Below, piece after piece: positions 9,318-18,316 of a stretch of DNA of 34,745 bases. Both the position numbers and the translations under genes were made by a program. The DNA is taken from positions 1-34,745 of the forward strand of contig JACDOK010000021.1 in NCBI GenBank assembly GCA_017656185.1, given 5' to 3'. This DNA comes from Peptococcaceae bacterium. Its GTDB lineage: Bacteria; Bacillota; Desulfotomaculia; Desulfotomaculales; JACDOK01. Within the stretch, counting starts at the first letter, position 1. Each line of letters begins with the position of its first letter. The notes below the pieces were generated by a model that ran no database searches, was not told where the DNA came from, and saw only the letters and a list, made by a program, of their open reading frames with translations.

Positions 9318-10835
9318 ATGGCGGATCGCGTTTATCTCTTCGATACCACCCTGCGGGATGGGGAACAATCCCCCGGGGTCAGCTTAAACGTACGGGAAAA
9401 GCTGCAAATTGCCCGGCAGTTAGCCAAACTGGGTATTGACATCATCGAGGCCGGTTTTCCGGTGGCATCACCGGGAGATTTCCAGGGGGTTCAGGCGGTA
9501 GCCCGTGAAGTGCGCGGTATCACGGTTGCCGCCCTGGCCCGGGCCCGCTCGCAGGATATTGACCAGGCCTGGGAAGCTATAAAGGCGGCCGAACAGGCAC
9601 GTATTCACACCTTTATCGCTACCTCCGACGTCCATATGCAGTATAAGCTCCGCATGGACCGGGAACAGGTGCTGGAGGCGGCGGTGGCCGCCGTGCGGCA
9701 CGCCAAGCAATACACGGAAGATGTGGAATTTTCGGCCGAGGACGCCTCGCGTTCCGATCTGGATTTTCTGTGCCGGGTACTGGCCGCCGTCATTGAGGCC
9801 GGGGCGACCACGGTGAACATTCCCGATACCGTGGGTTACGCCGATCCCAATGAATTCGGGGACTTTATCCGGCAGATCATGGAGAAAACCCCCGGCATAG
9901 AAAAAGCCGTCGTCAGTGTCCACTGCCACAACGATCTCGGTTTGGCCGTGGCCAATTCCCTGGCCGCCGTTAATAACGGGGCGCGCCAGGTCGAAGGTAC
10001 GATTAACGGTATTGGTGAGCGGGCCGGCAATGCCGCCCTGGAAGAAGTGATTATGGCCCTGCATACCCGGCGCGACCGTTTCGGAGTTCAAACGGGCGTG
10101 GTTACCGAGGAAATTTACCGGACCTCCAAGCTGGTCAGTACCCTTACGGGAATGCCGGTGCAGTTCAACAAGGCCATTGTGGGTAAAAACGCCTTCCTGC
10201 ACGAATCCGGTATTCACCAGGACGGCGTGTTAAAGGAACGGACCACTTATGAAATAATGGACCCCGCCAAGATCGGCATTACCATGACCAACCTGGTGCT
10301 CGGCAAGCATTCTGGGCGTCACGCTTTCCGGCAGCGTCTTGCCGAGCTCGGTTTTAAACTGACCGAGGAGGAACTTAACCAGGCTTTCGCGCGTTTCAAA
10401 CAACTGGCCGATACCAAAAAGACGATTACCGACGAAGACCTGGAAGCCATCGTAGAAGACGAAATCCGGAAGGTCCCGGCCACCTTTGAGCTGGAATACC
10501 TGCACGTATTCAGCGGGACCACGGTGAAACCTACCGCGGTGACGGCCCTGGTGGTCAACGGGGAGTTAATCCAGGAAGCGGCCTGCGGCAACGGGGCGGT
10601 GGACGCTATCTACCGCTGCATCGAAAAGATCACAGGGCGGAAGTACCCGCTCGTCAGCTACGTCATTGACGCCGTTACCAGCGGTACCGACGCTCTGGCC
10701 AGTGTAACTGTCAAGTTAGCTAACGAGCAGGATAAGATCTATACCGGGCGGGGCGTGGACACCGACGTGTTAAACGCCAGTGCCCGCGCGTATATCAATG
10801 TACTCAATAAGATTGTTTACGACGAACAAAAGTAG
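9318..10835 (+). CDS. leuA: 2-isopropylmalate synthase
   Basis: LeuA condenses acetyl-CoA with 2-ketoisovalerate, the first committed step of leucine synthesis. The 505-residue protein begins with the DRE-TIM catalytic barrel ([16 protein letters not shown] at residues 8-23, [16 protein letters not shown] near 200, [17 protein letters not shown] near 223). It ends with the allosteric LeuA dimer domain (about residue 370 to the end), where leucine normally binds. It starts one base after the ilvC stop and has AGGAGAGG as ribosome site. A second DRE-TIM synthase, cimA, closes the operon; the GERAGN motif and the N-terminal DGEQSPG sequence make this one the true LeuA. Confidence 0.95.
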   Translation: MADRVYLFDTTLRDGEQSPGVSLNVREKLQIARQLAKLGIDIIEAGFPVASPGDFQGVQAVAREVRGITVAALARARSQDIDQAWEAIKAAEQARIHTFIATSDVHMQYKLRMDREQVLEAAVAAVRHAKQYTEDVEFSAEDASRSDLDFLCRVLAAVIEAGATTVNIPDTVGYADPNEFGDFIRQIMEKTPGIEKAVVSVHCHNDLGLAVANSLAAVNNGARQVEGTINGIGERAGNAALEEVIMALHTRRDRFGVQTGVVTEEIYRTSKLVSTLTGMPVQFNKAIVGKNAFLHESGIHQDGVLKERTTYEIMDPAKIGITMTNLVLGKHSGRHAFRQRLAELGFKLTEEELNQAFARFKQLADTKKTITDEDLEAIVEDEIRKVPATFELEYLHVFSGTTVKPTAVTALVVNGELIQEAACGNGAVDAIYRCIEKITGRKYPLVSYVIDAVTSGTDALASVTVKLANEQDKIYTGRGVDTDVLNASARAYINVLNKIVYDEQK

Positions 10836-10845
10836 GTGAAACAAA

Positions 10846-12108
10846 ATGCCTATGACCATAACCGAAAAGATTCTGGCCCGCCATGCTGGAAGGGATGAGG
10901 TAAGGCCCGGGGAACTGATCTCGGCTCGTGTTGATGCCGTGCTGGCCAATGATATCACGGCGCCGCTGGCGATCCGGGAATTTTTTAAAATCGGCGTTTC
11001 AGACGTCTTTGATGCAGACCGGGTGATTTTGGTACCCGACCATTTTGTACCCAATAAGGATATCAAATCGGCCGAGCAGGCCAAAATGGTGCGCGATTTT
11101 GCCCGCGAACAACACCTCACGAACTATTTCGAGGTCGGGCGTATGGGTATCGAGCACTGCCTGCTTCCGGAGCAGGGACTGGTCGTGCCGGGTGATGTGG
11201 TGATCGGGGCCGACTCGCACACCTGTACCTACGGTGCGCTGGGCGCCTTCGCCACCGGTGTGGGCAGTACCGACCTGGCGGCCGCCATGGCTACGGGCGA
11301 GATCTGGTTCAAGGTACCGGAATCCCTGAAGTTTGTCTATGAAGGGGAACTGCCGCGCTGGGTGGGCGGTAAGGACCTTATTTTATATACCATTGGAGAT
11401 ATCGGCGTCGAAGGCGCGCTTTACAAGGCGATGGAGTTTACCGGCCCGGTTATTGAAAACTTGTCCATGGACGGGCGTTTTACCATGTGCAACATGGCCA
11501 TTGAAGCCGGGGCGAAAAACGGCATTATCCCGCCCGATGACCGCACGGCCTTTTATGTCCGCGGCCGGGCCAAGCGGCCGTTTACTTTCTACCACAGCGA
11601 TCCGGAGGCCACCTACGCCCGGGTTTATCATTATGATGTCAGTAAGCTGGAACCGCAGGTGGCTTTCCCCCATTCTCCCGCCAACACCCGTGGTGTGAGC
11701 GAAGCAGGGGATATACCCGTTGACCAGGTGGTCATAGGGTCGTGTACCAACGGCCGCTTAGAAGACCTGCGGGTGGCGGCCCAAATACTGGAAGGGCGGC
11801 AGGTGCACCGCAATGTACGGATGATCGTTATTCCCGGTACGCAGAAGATCTACCGGGAGGCCATGGCCGAAGGCCTGATCGCCACCTTTATTGAGGCCGG
11901 CGCGGCCGTAAGCACGCCTACCTGTGGCCCCTGCCTGGGCGGGCATATGGGTATTTTGGCTGCCGGTGAGCGCGCCATCGCTACGACGAACCGCAACTTT
12001 GTCGGGCGCATGGGGCATCCCGAAAGCGAGGTTTACCTGAGCGGCCCGGCGGTGGCGGCGGCATCTGCGATTACGGGGCGTATTACGCACCCGGATGAGG
12101 TGATCTAA
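10846..12108 (+). CDS. leuC: 3-isopropylmalate dehydratase large subunit
   Basis: LeuC is the aconitase-family large subunit holding the 4Fe-4S cluster; with LeuD it interconverts 2- and 3-isopropylmalate and, in the citramalate route, citramalate and 3-methylmalate. The 420-residue length is that of the bacterial/archaeal-type enzyme shorter than the E. coli form. Cluster cysteines are seen in [12 protein letters not shown] (near residue 295) and [13 protein letters not shown] (near 355). The [19 protein letters not shown] stretch near the C-terminus is typical. A dual role fits the presence of both leuA and cimA. The stop codon abuts the leuD start. Confidence 0.96.
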   Translation: MPMTITEKILARHAGRDEVRPGELISARVDAVLANDITAPLAIREFFKIGVSDVFDADRVILVPDHFVPNKDIKSAEQAKMVRDFAREQHLTNYFEVGRMGIEHCLLPEQGLVVPGDVVIGADSHTCTYGALGAFATGVGSTDLAAAMATGEIWFKVPESLKFVYEGELPRWVGGKDLILYTIGDIGVEGALYKAMEFTGPVIENLSMDGRFTMCNMAIEAGAKNGIIPPDDRTAFYVRGRAKRPFTFYHSDPEATYARVYHYDVSKLEPQVAFPHSPANTRGVSEAGDIPVDQVVIGSCTNGRLEDLRVAAQILEGRQVHRNVRMIVIPGTQKIYREAMAEGLIATFIEAGAAVSTPTCGPCLGGHMGILAAGERAIATTNRNFVGRMGHPESEVYLSGPAVAAASAITGRITHPDEVI

Positions 12109-12603
12109 ATGAAATTACAGGGCAGAGCCTGGAAGTTCGGCGACAATATTGATACGGATGTGATTATTCCGGCCCGTTACCTGAATACCACCGATCCGGA
12201 GGAACTGGCCAAGCACTGTATGGAAGACGCCGACCCGAGTTTTGCGGCGCGGGTACAGGAGGGCGACATCATTGTAGGTGGCGCTAACTTCGGATGCGGC
12301 AGCTCGCGGGAACACGCCCCTTTGGCCATTAAAAGCGCCGGGGTGGCCTGTGTTATCGCCCGCAGCTTTGCCCGCATTTTCTACCGCAACGCTTTCAATA
12401 TCGGGCTGCCGATTCTGGAATGTTCCGAGGCCGTGGACGGAATCGCGGCTGGCGATACGGTGTCCGTGGACACAGCTACCGGTGTCATTACCAATATTAC
12501 TAGGAGGGAAACCTACCAGGCCCAGCCTATTCCTTCCTTTATGCAGGAGATCATAGCCGCCGGCGGGCTGATCAACTACGTCAAAGGGAAGGCGGTAGAA
12601 TGA
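12109..12603 (+). CDS. leuD: 3-isopropylmalate dehydratase small subunit
   Basis: LeuD supplies the swivelling substrate-recognition domain of the isopropylmalate/citramalate isomerase. The 164 residues include [15 protein letters not shown] near the N-terminus and the family motif [15 protein letters not shown] around residue 57, followed by [17 protein letters not shown]. The start ATG directly follows the leuC stop, with GAGGTGATC upstream. Its stop overlaps the cimA start in an ATGA arrangement, leaving no room for leuB. Confidence 0.95.
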   Translation: MKLQGRAWKFGDNIDTDVIIPARYLNTTDPEELAKHCMEDADPSFAARVQEGDIIVGGANFGCGSSREHAPLAIKSAGVACVIARSFARIFYRNAFNIGLPILECSEAVDGIAAGDTVSVDTATGVITNITRRETYQAQPIPSFMQEIIAAGGLINYVKGKAVE

Positions 12604-14216
12604 ACCCCGTCATCCAGATCTATGATACGACACTCCGCGATGGCGCGCAGAGTGCCGCGGTGTCGTTTTCGGTGGAAGACAAACTCAAAATCACCAGGCG
12701 CCTGGATAAGTTGGGTGTGCACTATGTGGAGGGCGGCTGGCCGGGTTCCAACCCGAAGGATAGGGAGTACTTCCGCCGTATCCGTGAGTATACCCTAAAG
12801 CATGCCAAAATTGCGGCCTTCAGCAGTACGCGCCGGGCCAACACCAAGGTCGAAGACGATCCCAACACGGCCGCGATCCTGGAGAGTAAGGTGCAGGTAG
12901 CGACTATCTTCGGCAAGGCGTGGGATTTCCACGTCAAGAGGGCCCTGCAGACCACTCTTGAAGAGAATCTCCATATGATCCGCGACACCATTTCCTATCT
13001 CAAGCAGCAGGGCCTGGAGGTCATCTTCGATGCCGAGCATTTCTTTGACGGTTATAAGGCCAATCCGGAGTATGCCCTGGCGACCGTCGTCGCCGCCCAG
13101 GAGAGCGGAGCCGGTACCGTGGTGCTGTGCGACACCAACGGCGGTTCGCTGCCTAACGAAATCTTCGATATTGTTGCGGCTGTAAAGAAGGCGTTGAGCG
13201 TACCCCTGGGGATCCATGCCCACAATGACGGCGCCCTGGCTGTGGCCAACAGCTTAATGGCCGTCGAGGCCGGTGCGGTGCAGGTGCAGGGAACCGTCAA
13301 CGGTTTTGGGGAAAGGTGCGGTAACGCCGACTTGTGTGCCGTCATTCCCAACTTAACATTGAAGAAAGGGTTCGAAACCATTCCCCGCCGGAATTTGATC
13401 CACCTGACCGATCTTTCCCGTTACGTCTATGAGTTGGCCAATGCCAGTCCCGACCCCCGCCAGCCTTTCGTGGGTGCCAATGCTTTCGGTCACAAGGGTG
13501 GCGTACACGTCAGCGCACTTATGAAGGACGCCCAAACTTACGAGCACATTGACCCCGGGTTGGTCGGCAACGAACGCCGCGTGCTGGTGTCGGAGCTATC
13601 CGGTTTGTCGAACATGGTTTACAAGTACCGCGAGCTGAACTTTGGTACGCATGATCCCGAAGAAACGCGTAAACTGCTCAACTACATCAAGGAGTTGGAA
13701 TTTCGTGGTTTTCAGTTTGAAGGAGCGGAAGGATCCTTTGAACTGCTACTTAAGAAAGCTTTCAATCACTATGTCAAACCTTTCACACTTGAGAGCATGC
13801 GTATCATCACCGAATTAAACGACAATGGCCATGTTTCTTCGGAGGCCATCATTAAGCTGCGCGTTAAAGACCGTGTGGTACACACGGCGGCCGAGGGGAA
13901 TGGTCCCGTAAACGCGATGGACGCCGCCATGCGTAAAGCCCTGGAAGAATTCTTCCCGGCTATCAAGGATATGAAACTGAACGACTACAAGGTGCGCGTG
14001 CTCGATGAAAAAGCCGGTACCGAAGCCGTGGTCAGGGTTTTGATTGAGACCGGTGACGGTCGTGACTCCTGGGGCACCGTGGGCGTGTCGTCCAACATCA
14101 TTGAGGCCAGCTGGCAGGCCCTGGTTGACAGCTTTGCTTATGGGCTCCTGCGTATCGAGAGGCGTGCGGGTGAAGGCGGAAAATACCAAGAAGACCAAGA
14201 AGGCCAAGAAGGCTAA
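12600..14216 (+). CDS. cimA: (R)-citramalate synthase
   Basis: CimA condenses pyruvate with acetyl-CoA to citramalate, giving 2-ketobutyrate for isoleucine without threonine deaminase. At 538 residues it has the length of the citramalate synthase/LeuA-like subfamily. Visible signatures are [16 protein letters not shown] near residue 8, [11 protein letters not shown] near 40, [16 protein letters not shown] near 203, [15 protein letters not shown] near 230 and a C-terminal dimer domain. The DGAQ variant and GERCGN motif separate it from LeuA. It overlaps leuD by four bases. The last residues ([10 protein letters not shown]) are coded by a nine-base tandem repeat and look like an added tail. No ilvA is seen, so this is probably the isoleucine entry in this operon. 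Confidence 0.93.
   Translation: MNPVIQIYDTTLRDGAQSAAVSFSVEDKLKITRRLDKLGVHYVEGGWPGSNPKDREYFRRIREYTLKHAKIAAFSSTRRANTKVEDDPNTAAILESKVQVATIFGKAWDFHVKRALQTTLEENLHMIRDTISYLKQQGLEVIFDAEHFFDGYKANPEYALATVVAAQESGAGTVVLCDTNGGSLPNEIFDIVAAVKKALSVPLGIHAHNDGALAVANSLMAVEAGAVQVQGTVNGFGERCGNADLCAVIPNLTLKKGFETIPRRNLIHLTDLSRYVYELANASPDPRQPFVGANAFGHKGGVHVSALMKDAQTYEHIDPGLVGNERRVLVSELSGLSNMVYKYRELNFGTHDPEETRKLLNYIKELEFRGFQFEGAEGSFELLLKKAFNHYVKPFTLESMRIITELNDNGHVSSEAIIKLRVKDRVVHTAAEGNGPVNAMDAAMRKALEEFFPAIKDMKLNDYKVRVLDEKAGTEAVVRVLIETGDGRDSWGTVGVSSNIIEASWQALVDSFAYGLLRIERRAGEGGKYQEDQEGQEG
14176..14213 (+). repeat. Nine-base tandem repeat at the 3' end of cimA
   Basis: About three imperfect units of AAGAAGGCC (first unit AAGAAGACC) stand at roughly 14186-14213. 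In the cimA frame they encode a Glu/Gln/Asp/Gly tail; in the +1 frame they would encode a lysine/alanine-rich tail. The repeat may have replaced the original stop region of cimA. No function is evident. Confidence 0.6.
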
Positions 14217-14248
14217 CCCCTGCCGCTGTTTTTAGGTTTGGTTTCATC

Positions 14249-14278
14249 CTGACACTTGTATACCCCCGTGCATAAAAT
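14249..14278 (+). promoter_or_regulatory. Possible promoter of glmM
   Basis: CTGACA (14249-14254) and TAAAAT (14273-14278) are separated by 18 bases, in the 133-base gap between cimA and glmM. The match is good but not perfect. I see no convincing terminator after cimA, so read-through from the ilv-leu operon is also possible. Confidence 0.45.
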
Positions 14279-14349
14279 GTACCAATTGAAGTTGTAAAAT
14301 TTGTATGATAGAGTTGTCTTATGGATGTCGGAGGAGGAGTTACAGGAAA

Positions 14350-15699
14350 ATGGGTAACATGTTCGGTACCGACGGCATTCGTGGGGTTGCCAACCGCGAT
14401 TTATCTCCTGAGCTGGCTTTTACCATAGGGCGTATAGGAGCATATGTCCTTACCCGGGAAACGGGTTTGAATTCTATCGTAATCGGCCGGGACACCCGGC
14501 TTTCGGGCGATATGCTCGAAGCTGCTCTCATCGCCGGCATTTGCTCGGTAGGCGTAAACGTACTGCGGGTGGGTGTGATCCCGACGCCGGGCGTGGCATT
14601 TCTTACCCGCGAACTCAACGCCGGAGCTGGTATTGTCATTTCCGCCTCTCATAATCCCTGTGAAGACAACGGTATCAAATTTTTCGGCGCCAACGGCTTC
14701 AAACTGCCGGACGCCGTGGAAGAGCGGATTGAAAATGCCGTTCTCAACGCAGAAGAATGTCCTTCGCCTACGGGAGCGGGCATCGGGCGGGTGTTTGATG
14801 CCACCGGTGCCGTGGGACGTTATGTTGAGCATGCTAAGACCACCGGGCCCCGCAGCCTGGCGGGTCTTAAGATCGTCGTGGATTGCGCCAACGGGGCGGC
14901 CTTTGAAGTGGCGCCGCGGCTGCTGGAAGAACTGGGTGCCGAAGTCATCCCCTTGAACTGCCGGCCTGATGGTACCAACATCAACCTTAACTGCGGTTCC
15001 ACCCATCCGGAGCCCCTGCAGGATAAAGTGGTTGCCGCCGGGGCCGATCTGGGGCTGGCCTATGATGGTGATGCCGACCGGGTTATTGCCGTCGACCACC
15101 GGGGCCGGCTGGTTGACGGCGACCATATTATGGTCATCTGCGGTCTCCACCTCAAGGAGCAGGGCTTGCTTCCCGGCAACAAAATAGTGGTCACCGTAAT
15201 GAGCAACCTGGGCCTGCACCTGGCCCTGCGCGAGGCGGGTATCGAGGTTTTGCAGACCAAGGTCGGCGACCGCTATGTACTGGAAGAAATGCTCCGCGCC
15301 GGTATCAAACTGGGCGGGGAACAGTCCGGGCATATCATCTTCCTGGATTACAATACCACCGGCGACGGCATCATAACTACGATGCAGCTGTTAAAGGTAA
15401 TGGAAGCCACCGGTTGTTCCCTCGCGGACCTGGCTTCCCGGATGCAGCGCCTGCCGCAGATGTTGAAAAATGTGCGGGTGCAGGATAAAAAGCGCATTAT
15501 GGTACACCCAGCCCTGGTTAAAGCTATTGAGGCCCACGAGGCCGTTATGAAGGGTGAGGGCCGTATTCTGGTGCGTCCTTCAGGTACCGAGCCGCTGGTA
15601 CGGGTTATGGCTGAGTGCAGGGATGAAGATATGCTTGACAGGATTGTTGATGACCTGGTAGAAATTATCAGAAGGGTTGATGAAGGGGGTGTGGCGTAA
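14350..15699 (+). CDS. glmM: Phosphoglucosamine mutase
   Basis: GlmM converts glucosamine-6-phosphate to glucosamine-1-phosphate for UDP-GlcNAc and the cell wall. From ATG 14350 it has 449 residues, the family norm, and starts [15 protein letters not shown]. The frame is open from 14305, but GGAGGAGGAG at 14330-14339 supports ATG 14350. The phosphorylated serine is Ser100 in ISASHNP. The metal loop AYDGDADRV, the sugar-binding GGEQSGHI and the phosphate-binding [12 protein letters not shown] are all present. It is followed by glmS, which makes its substrate, so the two steps are neighbours, separated by the glmS ribozyme leader. Confidence 0.96.
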   Translation: MGNMFGTDGIRGVANRDLSPELAFTIGRIGAYVLTRETGLNSIVIGRDTRLSGDMLEAALIAGICSVGVNVLRVGVIPTPGVAFLTRELNAGAGIVISASHNPCEDNGIKFFGANGFKLPDAVEERIENAVLNAEECPSPTGAGIGRVFDATGAVGRYVEHAKTTGPRSLAGLKIVVDCANGAAFEVAPRLLEELGAEVIPLNCRPDGTNINLNCGSTHPEPLQDKVVAAGADLGLAYDGDADRVIAVDHRGRLVDGDHIMVICGLHLKEQGLLPGNKIVVTVMSNLGLHLALREAGIEVLQTKVGDRYVLEEMLRAGIKLGGEQSGHIIFLDYNTTGDGIITTMQLLKVMEATGCSLADLASRMQRLPQMLKNVRVQDKKRIMVHPALVKAIEAHEAVMKGEGRILVRPSGTEPLVRVMAECRDEDMLDRIVDDLVEIIRRVDEGGVA

Positions 15700-15724
15700 A
15701 TAAAGATATACAACTGAATATCCA

Positions 15725-15952
15725 AGCGCCAGACCCAGCACTCAACGATCAGCAAGTGGCTTCGGAGAACAAGTCTACCGTACAGTAAGGACTCACTGTC
15801 ATTCGGAAACAAGTCCTGCATTGAGTGCTGGGTGACGAGGAGGAGGTTTATCGAAAGATTCGGCGGGTGCCTCCCGGCTGCTCACGGCCGTTAAAGACAC
15901 TACAAAACCGGCAGGTAACTGCCGGGACAAAAGGTGTCGGGTGAGGGAACGC
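15725..15952 (+). ncRNA. glmS ribozyme (glucosamine-6-phosphate-activated self-cleaving RNA)
   Basis: The conserved core is plain: AAGCGCC at 15724-15730 with cleavage expected between A15725 and G15726, then TGACGAGGAGGAGGTTTATC (15833-15852), then GAAAGATTCGGCGGGTGCC and TCCCGG. P3/P3a/P4 material (GGCCG, CCGGCAGG...CTGCCGGG, GGTGTCGGGTGAGG) follows to about 15952. When glucosamine-6-phosphate is abundant, the RNA cuts itself and glmS mRNA is degraded. P1 is a perfect 13-pair stem (15733-15745 with 15821-15833) capped by 75 bases. Its arms are the same sequence as a repeat family found elsewhere in this window, so the stem appears to have been replaced or enlarged by a repeat element. All core elements remain outside it. 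Confidence 0.93.
15734..15832. repeat. CCCAGCACTCA inverted-repeat element, copy 1 (in glmS ribozyme P1)
   Basis: CCCAGCACTCA (15734-15744) and TGAGTGCTGGG (15822-15832) are perfect inverted ends enclosing 77 bases, total 99 bp. The interior holds two near-identical direct repeats (TTCGGAGAACAAGTC near 15771, TTCGGAAACAAGTCC near 15802) and a smaller inverted pair AGGACT/AGTCCT. The span equals that of copy 4 at 29472. Confidence 0.75.
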
Positions 15953-16003
15953 AAAGCGAATACCTGCAGGCTGAGTTTGTCCTTTTTCAGCCTGAAGTAG
16001 GTT

Positions 16004-16028
16004 ATGCCGTGCTTTGGCGGCATTTTTT
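16004..16028 (+). terminator. Intrinsic terminator-like hairpin between glmS ribozyme and glmS
   Basis: ATGCCG (16004-16009) pairs with CGGCAT (16018-16023) and is followed by six T residues (16023-16028). Just before it, CAGGCTGA and TCAGCCTG (about 15967-15996) form another stem. The hairpin lies downstream of the ribozyme but 157 bases upstream of the glmS start, so it would stop ribozyme-bearing transcripts unless it is bypassed or glmS has a second promoter. Confidence 0.6.
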
Positions 16029-16185
16029 CATGCCCTTTAGAACACCTGGTGACCATAGAAAATACCATGGTTAATAGGGGCAGAGATTAAGATGATTCCC
16101 TACAACCCTACTAAGTAACTTATATAAAGTGTAACCCTCCCGGACCCGTGAGGAATGCCTGAACGCAACAAAGGAGGCCTTAAAT

Positions 16186-18018
16186 ATGTGTGGTATTGTC
16201 GGGTACACCGGCAGCCAGCCGGCCGTACCGGTTCTAATAGATGGTTTGCGCCGTTTGGAATACCGTGGTTATGATTCGGCGGGTATTGCCGTGTTTGAAA
16301 ACGGTAGTTTACTGCTTGCCAAAAAAGCGGGAAACCTCTGTGTGCTGGAAGAAGCCATAAAGGGAAACGGTTTCAAAGGCAACACCGGCATTGGTCACAC
16401 GCGCTGGGCGACGCATGGTGCCCCCACTGATATCAATGCACACCCTCATACCGATTGCACGGGAAATATCGCCGTGGTACACAACGGTATCATTGAAAAC
16501 TACCTCGAACTGCGGGAATGGCTGAAAGCCGAAGGACACAAATTCCGTTCCGAGACCGATACCGAGGTGCTGCCGCACCTGATCGAACAGTTCTATAACG
16601 GCGATCTCTACCAGGCCATGCTGGAAAGCGTGCGGAAGTTGAAAGGGAGCTACGCCCTGCTGGCCATAAATATCAATGAACCGGGGCGTGTGGTGGTGGC
16701 GCGGCAGGACAGCCCGCTGGTCCTGGGCCTGGGTGAGGGTGAAAACTTTATTGCTTCCGATATTCCGGCCCTGCTGCCGTATACCCGCCGAACCTACCTG
16801 CTCGATGACGGCGAAGTGGCCGAAGTAACGGCAGACAGTGTTAAAATCGCTACGATAGCGGGCACGGAGGTATCCAAGGAGATCTTTTACGTGCACTGGG
16901 AAGCGGAACAGGCCGAAAAGGGCGGCTACGATCACTTCATGCTCAAGGAAATTCACGAGCAGCCCAAGGCTTTGCGGGACACCATACGCGGGCGCATCTC
17001 CGGCGACTGCCGGCGCGTGACTCTTGATAAGGAACTGCATATCAGCCCTGACCGGATTAAAAACCTGCGCAGGATCTTTATTACCGCCTGTGGTACCGCT
17101 TATCACGCTGGAGTAGTGGGCAAGTACGTCATTGAAAAACTGGCCCGCCTGCCGGTGGAGGTGGACATTGCTTCGGAGTTCCGTTACCGTGATCCTATGA
17201 TCAATCCCGGGGACCTGGTCATCGTAGTCAGCCAATCCGGAGAGACGGCCGATACCCGGGCCGCGCTGCGCGAGGCCAAAAGCCGGGGCGCCCACGTGCT
17301 GGCCATCACTAATGTGGTGGGCAGCTCGGTGGCTCGTGAAGCCGGCGACGTAATTTACACCTGGGCCGGGCCGGAAATCGCCGTGGCCTCTACCAAGGCC
17401 TATGTTACCCAGTTGATTAGCTTCTACCTGTTGGCTTTGTGGTTGGCTGAAAAACGGGGGACCGTTACTCCCAAAAAGCAGCAGGAACTGCTGCAAGCGA
17501 TGAAAACTTTACCCGGCGATGTGGAAGCAATCCTGCACGCATCGGACCGGGTGGAACAGTTGGCACGTACCTATGCCGGTTACGAAAATATTTTCTTTAT
17601 CGGGCGCGGCCTGGATTACGCCGTGGCGATGGAAGGCAGCCTGAAACTCAAGGAAATTTCGTATATTCATGCCGAGGCGTACGCCGCCGGGGAGTTGAAG
17701 CACGGTACCCTGGCCCTGGTTGTGCCCGGTGTTTGTGTAATAGCCCTGGCCACCCAGCCGGAGCTTTTTGAAAAAACGGTCAGTAATATCAAGGAAGTCA
17801 AGGCACGTGACGCCGAGGTCGTGGCCCTTACCTTCGAAGGAATGACCGCCATCAAAGAAGTAGCCGATCACGTCATCTATCTGCCGCCGGCTCACCCGAC
17901 CCTGGCCCCGGTACTGGCGGTAGTGCCGCTGCAGCTCTTTGCTTATTACGCCGCCGTCGCCCGCGGCTGCGAAGTCGACAAACCGCGGAATCTGGCCAAA
18001 TCGGTCACGGTGGAGTAG
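16186..18018 (+). CDS. glmS: Glutamine--fructose-6-phosphate aminotransferase (isomerizing)
   Basis: GlmS makes glucosamine-6-phosphate from fructose-6-phosphate and glutamine, the entry to hexosamine and cell-wall synthesis. The 610-residue length is standard. The N-terminal class II glutamine amidotransferase domain begins MCGIVGYTG, with Cys2 as the nucleophile, and has RLEYRGYDSAGIA and TRWATHGAPTDINAHPH. Two SIS sugar-isomerase domains follow (VVSQSGETADTRAAL near 350; GRGLDYAVAMEGSLKLKE near 475), ending with the typical DKPRNLAKSVTVE. AAAGGAGG lies about ten bases before the ATG. Expression should be tied to the upstream ribozyme. Confidence 0.97.
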   Translation: MCGIVGYTGSQPAVPVLIDGLRRLEYRGYDSAGIAVFENGSLLLAKKAGNLCVLEEAIKGNGFKGNTGIGHTRWATHGAPTDINAHPHTDCTGNIAVVHNGIIENYLELREWLKAEGHKFRSETDTEVLPHLIEQFYNGDLYQAMLESVRKLKGSYALLAININEPGRVVVARQDSPLVLGLGEGENFIASDIPALLPYTRRTYLLDDGEVAEVTADSVKIATIAGTEVSKEIFYVHWEAEQAEKGGYDHFMLKEIHEQPKALRDTIRGRISGDCRRVTLDKELHISPDRIKNLRRIFITACGTAYHAGVVGKYVIEKLARLPVEVDIASEFRYRDPMINPGDLVIVVSQSGETADTRAALREAKSRGAHVLAITNVVGSSVAREAGDVIYTWAGPEIAVASTKAYVTQLISFYLLALWLAEKRGTVTPKKQQELLQAMKTLPGDVEAILHASDRVEQLARTYAGYENIFFIGRGLDYAVAMEGSLKLKEISYIHAEAYAAGELKHGTLALVVPGVCVIALATQPELFEKTVSNIKEVKARDAEVVALTFEGMTAIKEVADHVIYLPPAHPTLAPVLAVVPLQLFAYYAAVARGCEVDKPRNLAKSVTVE

Positions 18019-18027
18019 AAGAGAAGG

Positions 18028-18043
18028 GCCGCCGCAAGGCGGC
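18028..18043 (+). other. GC-rich hairpin after glmS
   Basis: GCCGCC and GGCGGC enclose a GCAA tetraloop ten bases after the glmS stop. There is no T-run, so it is not a complete terminator by itself; it may protect the 3' end. The real T-tract hairpin follows at 18110, and IS21-like repeats now lie between the two. Confidence 0.5.
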
Positions 18044-18056
18044 TGTGTAGAGAAGA

Positions 18057-18108
18057 TAAAGTTGTACACTAGAAAATAATGTTGTACTGAAAAATAAAGT
18101 TGTACACT
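18057..18108. repeat. GTTGTACACT repeat array resembling an IS21-family end
   Basis: Three related units are spaced about 18-20 bases apart: AAAGTTGTACACT (18058-18070), AATGTTGTACT (about 18078-18089) and AAAGTTGTACACT (18096-18108). Multiple short direct repeats of this kind are characteristic of IS21-family terminal regions. No IS21 gene adjoins it; istA and istB remnants occur 12-14 kb away. It may be a solo end left by deletion. Confidence 0.5.
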
Positions 18109-18109
18109 A

Positions 18110-18139
18110 CCCCAGCGTAAAATCTGGGGTTTTTCTTTT
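18110..18139 (+). terminator. Intrinsic terminator after glmS
   Basis: CCCCAG (18110-18115) pairs with CTGGGG (18124-18129), followed by TTTTTCTTTT. It is correctly placed to end the glmS transcript. Confidence 0.8.
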
Positions 18140-18316
18140 ATAGAGATCAACAAAAGAAATCCAGCTTTAATAGAAGTTGATGTAAGGCGATATGGTATGG
18201 TGCCCCTTGATTGTTATGCACAGTTTGTTAGTACATTTTTTGCAAACCCGTTCTTGTAGCATACCAAGTTGAGTTGTGAAAACTTACATATCTTGGGTTT
18301 TTTCTATTTGGTTATT

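Noticed and set aside
16309-17496. 395-codon minus-strand open frame opposite glmS
   Set aside because: Antisense shadow of a conserved gene, with the composition expected from codon periodicity of glmS.
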